DNA of 64,000 nucleotides from Paracnuella aquatica. Lineage in GTDB: Bacteria > Bacteroidota > Bacteroidia > Chitinophagales > Chitinophagaceae. Of the stretch, positions 24,999 through 33,788 are shown in pieces. The position numbers were made by a program, and so were the translations under genes. Positions within the stretch are counted from its first letter, which is position 1, and each line of letters starts with the position of its first letter. The stretch lies in assembly GCF_003332885.2 (NCBI RefSeq), contig NZ_QOWJ01000001.1, positions 496,001-560,000 of the forward strand, given 5' to 3'. The notes below the pieces were generated by a model, which ran no database searches, had not been told where the DNA came from, and saw only the letters and a program-made list of their open reading frames with translations.

Positions 24999-27584
24999 AT
25001 GGAAGAAAATCTTCAACCGCAAGAAACACAAGATAATAACCGCATTATACCGGTAAACATTGAGGAGCAGATGAAAACGGCTTATATCGACTATTCGATG
25101 TCGGTAATTGTAGGCCGTGCACTGCCCGATGTTCGCGATGGTTTCAAGCCCGTTCACCGGCGCATTTTACATGCCATGAATGAGCTGGGTATGTACCATG
25201 GAAAACCCCATAAAAAATCCGCCCGTATCGTGGGTGAGGTTTTGGGTAAATACCACCCCCATGGCGACAGTTCTGTGTACGATGCGATGGTGCGTATGGC
25301 CCAGGACTGGAGCATGCGCTACACCATCATTGATGGGCAGGGTAACTTTGGGAACCAGGACGGCGACGGCCCGGCTGCCATGCGTTACACCGAAGCCCGT
25401 ATGGAGCGCATTACCGAGTACATGTTGCAGGACATCGACAAGGAAACGGTCGATTTCCAGTTCAACTTTGATGATTCGCTGGAAGAGCCTACTGTACTGC
25501 CCACCCGCATCCCTCAGTTGCTCATCAATGGCTCCAGCGGTATTGCCGTAGGTATGGCCACCAACATGATGCCGCACAACCTGAGCGAAGTGATTGATGG
25601 CTGCCTGGCTTATATCGACAAACGCGACATCACCATCGATGAGTTGATGCAGTATGTAAAAGCGCCTGATTTCCCAACCGGTGGCATCATCTACGGTATG
25701 GAAGGCGTGAAGGCCGGTTTTACATTTGGCCGAGGCCGGGTAGTGCTGCGCGGCAAGATGCATGTGGACACCAAGCCCAGCGGCCGCGAACAGATCATTG
25801 TTACGGAAGTGCCCTACCAGGTAAACCGCGATGCCCTTTGCGACCGCATTGGCCAGCTGGTTACCGACAAGACGATTGAAGGCATTGCCCACATCAACAA
25901 CGAATCGAACAAAAAGGAAGGCACCCGCATTGTAATGGACCTAAAAAGGGACGCCGTTGCCAATGTGGTGATCAACCAGTTGTATAAATACACTGAGCTG
26001 CAAACCAGCTACGGCATCAACAACGTAGCCCTATCAAAAGGCCGCCCCAAGATCCTGAACCTCCGCGACCTTATTTCGGAGTTTGTGGAGTTCCGCCACG
26101 AAGTGGTGGTGCGCCGCGCTAAATATGAGCTGCGCGAAGCACAGAAAAAAGCGCACATCCTCCAGGGCTACCTCATTGCCCTTGATCACCTCGACGAGGT
26201 GATTGCATTGATTCGCGCTTCTGCAACGCCTGATGTGGCCCGCGAAGCCCTTGTGAATGCGGGCTGGGGACTGGACGAGATTCAGGCAAAAGCCATTCTT
26301 GAATTGCGCCTCCAGCGCCTGACCGGTATGGAACGCGACAAGATCAAAGCCGAGTATGATGAGTTAATGAAACTCATTGCGCACCTGGAAGAATTGTTGT
26401 CGAACGAAGGGATGCGCTACGACCTGATCAAGACCGAACTGCAGGAAGTAAAAGATAAATTTGGCGATGCCCGCAAAACCGAGATCTCTTACCTCGACAA
26501 CGAAGTAAGCATCAAGGACCTGATCAAAGAAGAAGATGTGGTGATCACCATTTCACATCTTGGTTATATTAAACGCACCTCCGCAACCGAGTTCCGTTCG
26601 CAGAAACGCGGCGGCCGCGGTGCCCGTGGCAGCAGCACCCGCGAAGAGGATTACATTGAACACCTGTTTGTTGCGTCCACGCACCACACCATGTTGTTCT
26701 TTACAGAAAAAGGACGTTGCTACTGGCTCAACGTTTATCAAATCCCCGAAGGTGAAAAGAACAGCAAGGGCAGGGCTATTCAAAACATGCTGCAGCTGTC
26801 GCCGGATGATAAGATCCGCGCCATCATCGACATCCCGGACATGCAGGATGCCGATTACATCAACAGCCACAACATCATCCTGTGTACCAAACGCGGGGTG
26901 ATCAAAAAAACAGCGCTGGCCGATTTTAGCCGTCCGCGTACTACTGGTGTAAACGCCATTACGATTGTAGAAGGCGACCAGTTGTTGGAAGCACGCCTCA
27001 CCAACGGCGACAGCGAGATCATGTTGGCCGTGGCCTCGGGCCGCGCCATCCGTTTCCCTGAAGCTAAGGTGCGCAATACCGGCCGTGGCGCCATTGGTGT
27101 AGGTGGTATTGAAGTGGATAATGAGCAGGATGAAGTAATTGGTATGATTTGTGTTAACCCGAGCACGCCTGACCGCACCGTTCTGGTTGTTAGCGAAAAA
27201 GGATACGGCAAAAGAACACAGGTTGAAGAGTACCGCATCACCAACCGTGGTGGCAAAGGTGTTAAGACCATTTCTGTTACGGAAAAGACCGGGAAGCTGG
27301 TTGGCCTGCTGGATGTGGCGCAGTCGGAAGACCTGATCATAACCTGCAAAAGCGGTGTAACCATCCGGATGAAAGTGGCCGATATCAGTGAACTGGGCCG
27401 GGCAACACAAGGTGTTAAATTGATTCGCATCGATGACCAGGATGAGATTGCAGCGATCACGAAAATAGACGTGGATGAAGACGAAGCTGCAGAAGTGCTG
27501 GCGGAAGGAGCGGAGCCTGTTTCTACCCCCGACGCAACCGATGGCGCCGAAAATGCATCTGAAGGAGAAGAAGTTCAATCATAA
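24999..27584 (+). CDS. gyrA: DNA gyrase subunit A
   Basis: 861 residues. The breakage-reunion domain holds catalytic Tyr130 in AAMRYTEARM and the quinolone-interacting helix GKYHPHGDSSVYDAM, where the positions equivalent to E. coli Ser83 and Asp87 are Ser91 and Asp95, the sensitive-type residues. The C-terminal six-blade DNA-wrapping domain begins with the GyrA box QKRGGRG at about residue 535, which marks it as gyrase rather than topoisomerase IV. The C-terminus is acidic. It works with GyrB, not in the window, to introduce negative supercoils. Promoter at 24952; the TPR gene follows after 23 bp and is probably co-transcribed. Confidence 0.98.
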   Translation: MEENLQPQETQDNNRIIPVNIEEQMKTAYIDYSMSVIVGRALPDVRDGFKPVHRRILHAMNELGMYHGKPHKKSARIVGEVLGKYHPHGDSSVYDAMVRMAQDWSMRYTIIDGQGNFGNQDGDGPAAMRYTEARMERITEYMLQDIDKETVDFQFNFDDSLEEPTVLPTRIPQLLINGSSGIAVGMATNMMPHNLSEVIDGCLAYIDKRDITIDELMQYVKAPDFPTGGIIYGMEGVKAGFTFGRGRVVLRGKMHVDTKPSGREQIIVTEVPYQVNRDALCDRIGQLVTDKTIEGIAHINNESNKKEGTRIVMDLKRDAVANVVINQLYKYTELQTSYGINNVALSKGRPKILNLRDLISEFVEFRHEVVVRRAKYELREAQKKAHILQGYLIALDHLDEVIALIRASATPDVAREALVNAGWGLDEIQAKAILELRLQRLTGMERDKIKAEYDELMKLIAHLEELLSNEGMRYDLIKTELQEVKDKFGDARKTEISYLDNEVSIKDLIKEEDVVITISHLGYIKRTSATEFRSQKRGGRGARGSSTREEDYIEHLFVASTHHTMLFFTEKGRCYWLNVYQIPEGEKNSKGRAIQNMLQLSPDDKIRAIIDIPDMQDADYINSHNIILCTKRGVIKKTALADFSRPRTTGVNAITIVEGDQLLEARLTNGDSEIMLAVASGRAIRFPEAKVRNTGRGAIGVGGIEVDNEQDEVIGMICVNPSTPDRTVLVVSEKGYGKRTQVEEYRITNRGGKGVKTISVTEKTGKLVGLLDVAQSEDLIITCKSGVTIRMKVADISELGRATQGVKLIRIDDQDEIAAITKIDVDEDEAAEVLAEGAEPVSTPDATDGAENASEGEEVQS

Positions 27585-27607
27585 CCATTAATTCAAAAAA
27601 AAGAACA

Positions 27608-28861
27608 ATGCGTAAGCTTATTTTATCCGCATTATTGCTTGCCAGTGGATCCGGCTTATTTGCCCAGAAACTTTCCGACGTAGAGAAAAAACTCGCCGAC
27701 GGAAAATACACCGAGGCAAAAGATGGCATCGACAAACTGCTGGCCGATCCCAAGAATCAGAACAACGCCAATGCCTGGTATCGCAAAGGGCAGATTTATA
27801 TGCAGTTGGCGATGGACAGCACTAAGTTGGACGAATCGCTGACCAACCGCTCCGAAGCCATGACCGCTTTCAAGCGTTATTACGAAATGGATGCGAAAAA
27901 CGTGATGGGTACGCTGGAGCAAAACGTTCGCCCGTTCCAGGTGTATGAAAGCGCATACAACGCGGCACTGTCTGATTACAACGCACAGAACTTTGCACGT
28001 TCGTTTCAGAACTTCAAACAGGCGCTGGATGCAGAAGAATACATCAAGGCTAAAAACCTGACCTACGGTGGCATTACATTCCCTGCGCTGGACACCAACC
28101 TGTACCTGAACGTAGCAGCAACTGCGTTGAAAGCTAAAATGGAAGATTCGGCAATGGTGTACTACACCAAGCTGGCCGATGCCAAGCTGAACGCAGATAA
28201 CTACATCGAGATTTACCAAACGCTTGTGGACTATTACGACCGTAAAGGCGATGCTGCGAACCGCGATAAATACCTGGCACTGGGTAAAGAATTGTATCCT
28301 AAAAATGACTATTGGTTTGAAGCCCAGCTGAGCCCGCTCCGCGAAGACAAGCCAAAGCTGTTTGCTAAATACAAAGAGCTGGCAACCGCCAACCCCGAGA
28401 GCTACTACCTGAACTTCAACTATGCAGTTGAATTGTTCAACTACGCTTTTGCAAATGACAACAAGCCTGCGGATTTCGCTACTTACGAAGGCCAGGTAGA
28501 ACCTGCCATCAAAGCTGCGATCAAAGCACAAAATTCGGCCGATGCCAACTACCTGATGGTACGTTACATGACCGAGAAAATCTACCGCACTGAAGATGCG
28601 ATGCGTGCCATCAAAGGAACAACGCCTGCCGATGCCAACAAACGCAAAGCACACGCTGCAGAAATTAAGCAAATGTGGGCTGCCATGACTCCTTACGCCG
28701 AAACTGCCTTTACTGCTTATGAAGGCAAAAAGGACCTGAAGGGTTATGAAAAAGGCAACTTCAAAAACGTTTCCAACGTGCTGATCGATTACTACAGCAT
28801 GCAGAAAGACGAAGCCAAGGTAAAGCAATACCAGGACCGTCTGAAAGCTGCGGGCATGTAA
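27608..28861 (+). CDS. secreted TPR-repeat protein
   Basis: 417 residues. A signal peptide (MRKLILSALLLASGSGLFAQ, likely cleaved near residue 19) precedes an all-helical protein with TPR-like repeats, for example KLADGKYTEAKDGIDKLLAD, ANAWYRKGQIYMQLA, NLYLNVAATALKAKMEDSAM and NYIEIYQTLVDYYDRKGD. No enzymatic motif. Probably a periplasmic scaffold; the partner is unknown. It lies 23 bp after gyrA, an arrangement I recall from other Chitinophagaceae genomes, and ends at a strong bidirectional terminator. Confidence 0.85.
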   Translation: MRKLILSALLLASGSGLFAQKLSDVEKKLADGKYTEAKDGIDKLLADPKNQNNANAWYRKGQIYMQLAMDSTKLDESLTNRSEAMTAFKRYYEMDAKNVMGTLEQNVRPFQVYESAYNAALSDYNAQNFARSFQNFKQALDAEEYIKAKNLTYGGITFPALDTNLYLNVAATALKAKMEDSAMVYYTKLADAKLNADNYIEIYQTLVDYYDRKGDAANRDKYLALGKELYPKNDYWFEAQLSPLREDKPKLFAKYKELATANPESYYLNFNYAVELFNYAFANDNKPADFATYEGQVEPAIKAAIKAQNSADANYLMVRYMTEKIYRTEDAMRAIKGTTPADANKRKAHAAEIKQMWAAMTPYAETAFTAYEGKKDLKGYEKGNFKNVSNVLIDYYSMQKDEAKVKQYQDRLKAAGM

Positions 28862-28875
28862 GCTAGTTGTGATAA

Positions 28876-28916
28876 AAAATAAGAAAGGCTTCCCCTCGGG
28901 AAGCCTTTCTTATTTT
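28876..28916. terminator. bidirectional terminator between convergent genes
   Basis: Positions 28876-28894 pair perfectly with 28898-28916 (19 bp, core AAGGCTTCCC, loop CTC), A-rich on the left and T-rich on the right, serving both the TPR gene and the serine hydrolase gene. Confidence 0.92.
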
Positions 28917-28917
28917 A

Positions 28918-30042
28918 TTAATAACCGTCGGGCACGGTTGGATGTTTCAAGCCTTTGATGAATAATGTAGCCAGGCTTTTTGCGAGGTAGGGATATACAC
29001 CACGGTTGTTGGTGAGCACAATGAATGTGAGGCCTTCCCTTTCAAACCGCACAAAATCGGCCAGCGCTGGGCCGCCGCTGTGCTCCACAATTTTATGTCC
29101 CTGGTAATCCTTGTTTACAATCAAACACAGCCCAAAATGACCGGGTGTGCCATCAGCCAGCGCAAGGGGAGTGCTGATTAATTGTTTGGTGTTTGCAGAT
29201 ACAAATGACGCTGCATCCATCACCGCTGCCAGTTTTGCCATATCCTCAATGGAGCTATAAATACCGCCGGCGGTGTAGCCTGTGGCGCCAAACCACATTT
29301 GATTGATGCGCAGCGTGCTGTCTTCTTTGAACCAATGATATTCCTGGGCCTGGCCGGGCACAATATCCAGGTCGGTAAGCGCTCCAACTTTTGGATTGTT
29401 GACAAACGTATGTTGTAATTGCAGCGGTTGCAACACCCATTTCTCAAGCGCGTCAAAATAGCGCATACCTGTAACCGTTTCAATAATATGTTGCAGCACC
29501 CAGTAATCGGAACTGACATACGCTTCTTTTGTGCCCGGGCTGTACTCCATATCCATTTTTGCTGCCAGTTCAAATGCGCCTTTACTGTCGGTAGCTTTAC
29601 TAAAGTCAGCAATCTTGATACCGGATTGGTGTGCCGCCAGTTGTTGGATGGTTATGGCTTTCCATGCCTGGGGCGACTGCGGCAACAGGTTGCCCAATGT
29701 TTGTTGCGGCTGCAAAAGGCCCGCGTCAAAAAGTTTACCCAGCAGCATAGCGCAATAAATTTTAGAAACAGACGCCAGTTGAAAAGTTGTTTCCTTCGTT
29801 ACCGGAACATTCAACCCAACATGCGCCTTGCCCAGCGTGCCCATGTGTAACACCTTTCCGTTTTTAATCACGGCATAAGCTAGCCCGGGAATATGCTCCT
29901 TGTGCATGATCTGTTGCAACAGCTCGTCGGCCCCTTTGTGCGGCTGTTGTGCATCAGCAATGAATTGGGAAAAAACAAGCGCCAACAGGAGCGGTGTTTT
30001 TGAGAAAATGAGGAGTAAGAAAGTTTTGGTTGCGGCCAGCAT
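28918..30042 (-). CDS. secreted serine hydrolase, beta-lactamase/class C-like (AmpC/EstB) family
   Basis: 374 residues. Signal peptide at 1-31. Catalytic Ser91 and Lys94 lie in LASVSKIY (SxxK). A YVSSDYWVL segment occupies the YxN position, and HSGGPALADF stands in the KTG-like third motif. The family (Pfam Beta-lactamase) covers D-amino-acid peptidases, esterases and PBP4*-like enzymes; real beta-lactamase activity is not implied. A periplasmic location is expected. Convergent with the TPR gene, sharing the terminator. Confidence 0.88.
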   Translation of the reverse strand: MLAATKTFLLLIFSKTPLLLALVFSQFIADAQQPHKGADELLQQIMHKEHIPGLAYAVIKNGKVLHMGTLGKAHVGLNVPVTKETTFQLASVSKIYCAMLLGKLFDAGLLQPQQTLGNLLPQSPQAWKAITIQQLAAHQSGIKIADFSKATDSKGAFELAAKMDMEYSPGTKEAYVSSDYWVLQHIIETVTGMRYFDALEKWVLQPLQLQHTFVNNPKVGALTDLDIVPGQAQEYHWFKEDSTLRINQMWFGATGYTAGGIYSSIEDMAKLAAVMDAASFVSANTKQLISTPLALADGTPGHFGLCLIVNKDYQGHKIVEHSGGPALADFVRFEREGLTFIVLTNNRGVYPYLAKSLATLFIKGLKHPTVPDGY

Positions 30043-30174
30043 AATTTTCGTTTTAAATGGTTAATAGGGCTAAATTGAAGCAAGTAACGCAGGCTTTAAA
30101 AAAGACCTGTATGAAGCTGCCAAAATGAAGCGTGAAGCGGACAACAGCAGGATGCAGGGCCGCTTTTTAACCTG

Positions 30175-30182
30175 TACTTTTG
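30175..30182 (+). promoter_or_regulatory. -7 promoter box of the LytS-type kinase operon
   Basis: TACTTTTG, exact TAnnTTTG match, 48 bp before the kinase ATG at 30231; no clear -33. Confidence 0.45.
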
Positions 30183-30230
30183 AGTTGTGGCTTTACCTAT
30201 AACATCTGCCAACAGCGCCACCACAACTGC

Positions 30231-31262
30231 ATGACAACCCCGCTAAAAGATACCTGGATCCGCATCGTCAACCCGGTGATTTTGATTGCCCTGAGCATCA
30301 TCAGCCAGCAAACACTGGTGCCGCCGGTTACAACAGATAAGCTGGCCGCCACGGCTCGTTTGATCATTTTGCTGGTGATCAATTTTGAATTAGGCCGAAT
30401 GCTGGTGATCTATGCACGGCGAAAGTTTCCCGCCATCAGCGCAACCAAAAAGCGGGTGCTGTATGCATATGCGCTATGTGTTGCCGGCACTTTTGTGCTC
30501 ATCACGATCTCCACTTTAATCAGCAGGTATTATATGCCCAAGCCTGTTTCTTTTTGGTTTGAATCCCTGCTCAATTTCATCCAGTCTTTTTGGATCGGTG
30601 CGTTGATCATGGCGCCATACGAGGTATTGTACACTTATGCTTTATCAGTGCAAACCGAGCAGCAGCGGCAGCAACTGGAAAAGCAGCACATTCAAACAAG
30701 GCTGCATTCGCTGCAGGCGCAGGTAAACCCGCATTTTTTGTTCAACAGCCTTAATACACTTAGTGCACTTACCACCAAAGACCCCCAAAAAGCGGAAGCC
30801 TTTGTACTGGAAATGAGTGCTGTTTACCGTTACCTGCTGCACAACAACAACACGGCGCACCTGGCGACGGTTGCGGCGGAACTTGATTTTATAAGATCTT
30901 ATCTGCACTTGCTGCAAACCCGGTATGGTAGTGCATTACAGACTTGCATTGAAATAGACGAATTGGTGCAGCAATACCGGTTGCCGCCATTCAGCCTGCA
31001 ACTATTGGTGGAAAATGCGGTGAAACACAACGAAGTATCCAGCGATACACCGCTCCGTTTGCATCTGTATAATAATGGAACAGACTGCATTGTGGTGACC
31101 AATAATTTACAGCCCAAAACAGGAGCGAACCAGCCTTCCGGTTTTGGGTTATCGGGACTGTCTTCACGATACCGCCTGTTAGATAGGCCGGAAATAGAGA
31201 TCATTAAAACCACCGAACATTTTACGGTGATGCTGCCATTAATCAAACCGTCACATCAATGA
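30231..31262 (+). CDS. sensor histidine kinase, LytS/YpdA family
   Basis: 343 residues from the ATG at 30231; the 17 upstream codons of open frame are in the leader. Four hydrophobic segments (about 11-30, 42-60, 77-97, 112-134) form the membrane domain. The His_kinase domain follows with phospho-acceptor His168 in QVNPHFLFNSLNTL and an ATP-binding lid with LLVENAVKHN and GFGLSGLSSRY. It would phosphorylate the LytTR regulator encoded next, whose ATG overlaps its stop by 4 bp (ATGA). The input signal is unknown; the membrane part has no recognised sensor fold. Confidence 0.93.
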   Translation: MTTPLKDTWIRIVNPVILIALSIISQQTLVPPVTTDKLAATARLIILLVINFELGRMLVIYARRKFPAISATKKRVLYAYALCVAGTFVLITISTLISRYYMPKPVSFWFESLLNFIQSFWIGALIMAPYEVLYTYALSVQTEQQRQQLEKQHIQTRLHSLQAQVNPHFLFNSLNTLSALTTKDPQKAEAFVLEMSAVYRYLLHNNNTAHLATVAAELDFIRSYLHLLQTRYGSALQTCIEIDELVQQYRLPPFSLQLLVENAVKHNEVSSDTPLRLHLYNNGTDCIVVTNNLQPKTGANQPSGFGLSGLSSRYRLLDRPEIEIIKTTEHFTVMLPLIKPSHQ

Positions 31263-32026
31263 AAGTCCTCATCATTGAAGACGAAACGCTGGCCGCCGAA
31301 CGGCTGTCGCGGTTGCTGCAGGAAATAAATCCGGCGATTGAGCTCATGGGCATTGTGCCAAGCATCCGCGCTGCCGTTGCCATTTTAGGAAATGACCCGC
31401 AGCCGCAACTCATTATGGCCGACATTGAACTGGCCGATGGCGCCAGCCTGGAAATATTTAAACAGGTGGCGGTAAAAAGTGCGGTTATTTTTACCACGGC
31501 TTACAACGAATATGCACTGCAGGCATTTAGCACCAACAGTATTGCTTACTTGCTTAAACCAATTCGCAAAGAAGACTTGGAAAAAGCCTTGCACAAACTT
31601 GCCACAATGCAGGAACAGTTTGCGGCCAGCTATATTGCGGAAAAGGGCGAAAATTTACAACAGGCTTTACAAAACGCAAGTACTCCATTTCGCAAGAATT
31701 TTTTGGTGAAAATGGGTCAACGGCTGATCCCGGTGGACGTGGACGAGATCGCTTATTTTTTTGCCGACGGGCGGCTGGTGTTCCTAACTACCTGGGATAA
31801 ACGAAAAATGCTCATCGATCATTCGCTGGACGAATTGGAAAGCATGTTGGATGGGGAGAATTTTTACCGGGCCAACCGCGCCTTTTTAGTGCACCGCAAA
31901 TCGGTACAAAAATGCAAAGTGTTGCTGAACCGGAAATTAAAACTGGAGCTGCTGCCGCCGCCAGATCGGGAAGTGTTGGTAAGCAAGGAGAAATTGGGGC
32001 CATTTAAAAAATGGTTGGATGCATGA
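31259..32026 (+). CDS. LytTR-family DNA-binding response regulator
   Basis: 255 residues: receiver domain (1-120) with phospho-acceptor Asp55 in LIMADIEL, conserved Thr/Lys positions (FTTAYNEYALQAF, YLLKPI), then a LytTR DNA-binding domain (about 148-250: FLVKMGQRLIPVDVDEIAYFFADGRLVFL, FYRANRAFLVHRKSVQ). It is translationally coupled to the LytS-type kinase. Target genes are not visible; the neighbouring sigma-factor operon starts 107-119 bp downstream and could be one. Confidence 0.94.
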   Translation: MKVLIIEDETLAAERLSRLLQEINPAIELMGIVPSIRAAVAILGNDPQPQLIMADIELADGASLEIFKQVAVKSAVIFTTAYNEYALQAFSTNSIAYLLKPIRKEDLEKALHKLATMQEQFAASYIAEKGENLQQALQNASTPFRKNFLVKMGQRLIPVDVDEIAYFFADGRLVFLTTWDKRKMLIDHSLDELESMLDGENFYRANRAFLVHRKSVQKCKVLLNRKLKLELLPPPDREVLVSKEKLGPFKKWLDA

Positions 32027-32132
32027 ACGAAAAATCTGTCTGGGCAATCGGTCGAAAAATTTACTGTAAAAAAATATGGTTGTCGTTGTGATTTCCTTAC
32101 CTCAACGTACACTAATAGTATAGCACAAAAGC

Positions 32133-32636
32133 TTGATCACCGGCGTGGATAAAAAAGAATTGTTTGTAGCGGCTATTGAAGTCAACAAAGCGGCGATCTA
32201 TAAAATTGCAACGGTGTACACCAATGGCGCGGAAGACCGCGATGACCTTGTTCAGGAAATCCTTTACCAGCTTTGGAAATCATTCGACACGTTTCAACAA
32301 AAGTCTTCGATCGGCACCTGGATTTACCGGGTTGCGATGAACGTGGCTATTTACCAGCTTAAGGCTGCAAGCAAAAGGGTTGCAACCGTGGAATTAATAG
32401 ATGCAACAGCACAACACGGCGATGCGCCGCAGGGTGGGGAATAGGAGCGATGGCGTATGCTGAAAGCGCAAATTCATGAACTGAATTTATTGGAAAAAGC
32501 AATCGTGGTGTTGTACCTGGAAGACAAGAGTTACGATGAGATTGCGGAGATCGTCGGCATTTCGGTGAGCAATGTGGGTACAAAATTGTCGCGGATCAAA
32601 GAAAAATTGAGGACGAACATTTCAAAACAATTATAA
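32133..32636 (+). pseudogene. ECF-type RNA polymerase sigma factor interrupted by an in-frame TAG
   Basis: One continuous frame of 168 codons encodes a normal-sized ECF sigma factor except for a TAG at 32442-32444. Before it, region 2 is complete (AIYKIATVYTNGAEDRDDLVQEILYQLWKSF, IGTWIYRVAMNVAIYQLK). After it, region 4 is complete (LNLLEKAIVVLYLEDKSYDEIAEIVGISVSNVGTKL with its helix-turn-helix). The stop falls in the variable linker, where a CAG codon would give an ordinary protein, so a single C-to-T change explains it. The start is TTG 32133 or, more likely, GTG 32145 (MDKKELFVAAIE). No frameshift or decay is otherwise visible, and the membrane partner gene starts 2 bp after the end. It may be a very recent pseudogene, a sequencing error, or a functional split factor. 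Confidence 0.8.
32457..32636 (+). CDS. possible separately translated sigma region 4 polypeptide
   Basis: An ATG at 32457, 12 nt beyond the interrupting TAG and in frame, would give 59 residues made almost wholly of the region 4 helix-turn-helix (MLKAQIHELNLLEKAIVV to the end). AGGAG at 32443-32447 lies 9 nt upstream, resembling a Shine-Dalgarno site, rare in this phylum. Separate region 2 and region 4 proteins are known for the B. subtilis SigO-RsoA pair. Whether this fragment is made here is inference. Confidence 0.35.
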   Translation: MLKAQIHELNLLEKAIVVLYLEDKSYDEIAEIVGISVSNVGTKLSRIKEKLRTNISKQL

Positions 32637-32638
32637 TC

Positions 32639-33232
32639 ATGGAACTGGACGATTTGAAAACCACATGGAACAACATCGGCGGAACTGCCGGGCAACAAAA
32701 AATGGATGTGGCACAGTTGGTAAAAGATCGGGAAGTAAAATATGGAGCAACATTGCGCCGGATCATTCTGCCGGAAATTTTGGGCAGTATTGTTTGTGTG
32801 GCGGCCGCCGTATTTATTGGTGTTCAATGGAGTGGCCTGGAAACAACGTTGATGCAGACTACTGGTATCTTGGCCATAACGTTGCTGGTGCTGATCCCTG
32901 CAATCAGTTTTTGGAGTACCGCTGGTTTGCGCAACCGGCCCAATTTAAGCCAGCCACATGCCGACACGCTGCGCCATTTTGCACTGCAAAAACTTCAGTT
33001 CTTCAAACTGCAAAAATTGAGCGTGTTATTGAGCTATTTGTTGCTGGTGGCCGTCATTGTGTTGATGTCGGGGATGTACGGCCGCAATGACATTGCCGAA
33101 AACAAATATTTCTGGATGTTATCCATCACGGTGGGTTATGTATTCCTGGTGTTTTATGCTAGGTGGGTTGAGAAATATTACCAGAAATCGATTGATGGCG
33201 CGGAGGTGCTGTTGAGGGAAATAGGGCTTTGA
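32639..33232 (+). CDS. multi-pass membrane protein paired with the ECF sigma factor (anti-sigma candidate)
   Basis: 197 residues. The cytoplasmic N-terminus MELDDLKTTWNNIG is followed by helix (DVAQLVKDREVKYGATLRRII) and four hydrophobic segments (about 45-63, 71-92, 128-146, 154-172). The MxLDDLKxxW start is what I recall for membrane proteins encoded next to ECF sigma factors in Bacteroidota, and it may hold the sigma factor at the membrane. No zinc-binding anti-sigma motif is seen. The gene begins 2 bp after the sigma frame and is intact, which argues that the operon is still under selection. Confidence 0.75.
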   Translation: MELDDLKTTWNNIGGTAGQQKMDVAQLVKDREVKYGATLRRIILPEILGSIVCVAAAVFIGVQWSGLETTLMQTTGILAITLLVLIPAISFWSTAGLRNRPNLSQPHADTLRHFALQKLQFFKLQKLSVLLSYLLLVAVIVLMSGMYGRNDIAENKYFWMLSITVGYVFLVFYARWVEKYYQKSIDGAEVLLREIGL

Positions 33233-33265
33233 TCTAAATGCTTTAAGTGCATATTTCTTAGAATT

Positions 33266-33330
33266 AATTAGCCCGACTCGGCATTCTGAATTATTGTTTA
33301 GTTTGTTGAATCGGGCTAATTGTTTTGATA
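33266..33330 (+). terminator. possible hairpin terminator of the sigma operon
   Basis: AATTAGCCCGA (33266-33276) pairs perfectly with TCGGGCTAATT (33311-33321), followed by GTTTTGATATTTT. The 34-nt loop is long, so confidence is limited. Confidence 0.4.
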
Positions 33331-33357
33331 TTTTACGACAAAAAAAGGACTGAAACA

Positions 33358-33533
33358 GTGACAAATTTGACAGACGCTGCGCAGCCTAAGTGCGGAATGT
33401 TATTGCTATTCGCATCTGGAACGATGGCCATCACATTGACATACCCATCAATGATAATTCGCTGTGTTCGTCTTTGGTTTTTCCTAAAGGCGGAACTACA
33501 TTTTCTTTTATAGAACCCAAGAAAATTGCATAA
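33358..33533 (+). pseudogene. short unknown gene fragment with probable frameshift
   Basis: A 47-codon frame (33390-33533) reads VRNVIAIRIWNDGHHIDIP and ends FSFIEPKKIA; it looks protein-like but has no proper start. The frame just upstream (GTG 33358, TNLTDAAQPK) would join it smoothly if one base were restored near 33390. This suggests a one-base deletion in a gene of about 58 or more codons. Its stop abuts the stop of the minus-strand gene at 33534. I recognise no family; the reading is tentative. Confidence 0.3.
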
Positions 33534-33788
33534 TTAATTTCTTCTAAACTTACGGGAGAAAAAAGTGTTTATTTCAGATGCGGCATTTGGCGGGCAATGC
33601 CATTGTATATCCCAATAAACAACGCCATCGGCATACCAATAGTCTACGTAGGTTTTCTTGCCGAAAAATTCTCCATAACTCATTAGGTTATATCTCTTTT
33701 CTAAGTCATGCGCAAACTTTAGCCATTCCTGCCATTTTTCGGCGTCAGGGCCTTCGCCCATATACTTGTAATCATCGTGGTTAATCAT
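33534..33788 (-). CDS. small acidic/aromatic protein of unknown function
   Basis: 84 residues: rich in Trp, Tyr, Asp and Glu (DAEKWQEWLKFAHDLEKRYN, YVDYWYADGVVYWDIQWHC), no signal peptide or TM segment. The composition and small size resemble immunity or adaptor proteins, but no family is recognised. Its ATG overlaps the stop of the 47-codon gene upstream (ATGA, 33785-33788), so the two are translationally coupled. The stop touches the convergent fragment at 33533. A toxin-immunity origin is speculation from size and coupling. Confidence 0.5.
   Translation of the reverse strand: MINHDDYKYMGEGPDAEKWQEWLKFAHDLEKRYNLMSYGEFFGKKTYVDYWYADGVVYWDIQWHCPPNAASEINTFFSRKFRRN

Noticed and set aside
25259-25300. 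Possible quinolone-resistance change in gyrA
   Set aside because: The key positions are Ser91 and Asp95, the sensitive-type residues.
26553-27578. 341-codon minus-strand frame opposite gyrA
   Set aside because: Shadow of gyrA, lacking start context and motifs.
27656-28828. 390-codon minus-strand frame opposite the TPR gene
   Set aside because: It is the shadow of a well-supported signal-peptide TPR gene; its product has the Val/Phe/Cys-rich composition typical of an antisense frame and no domain.
28918-30042. Acquired beta-lactamase resistance gene
   Set aside because: The broad serine-hydrolase family fits, but the YxN motif is altered and there are no mobility signs; the second copy at 37752 is likewise a generic family member.
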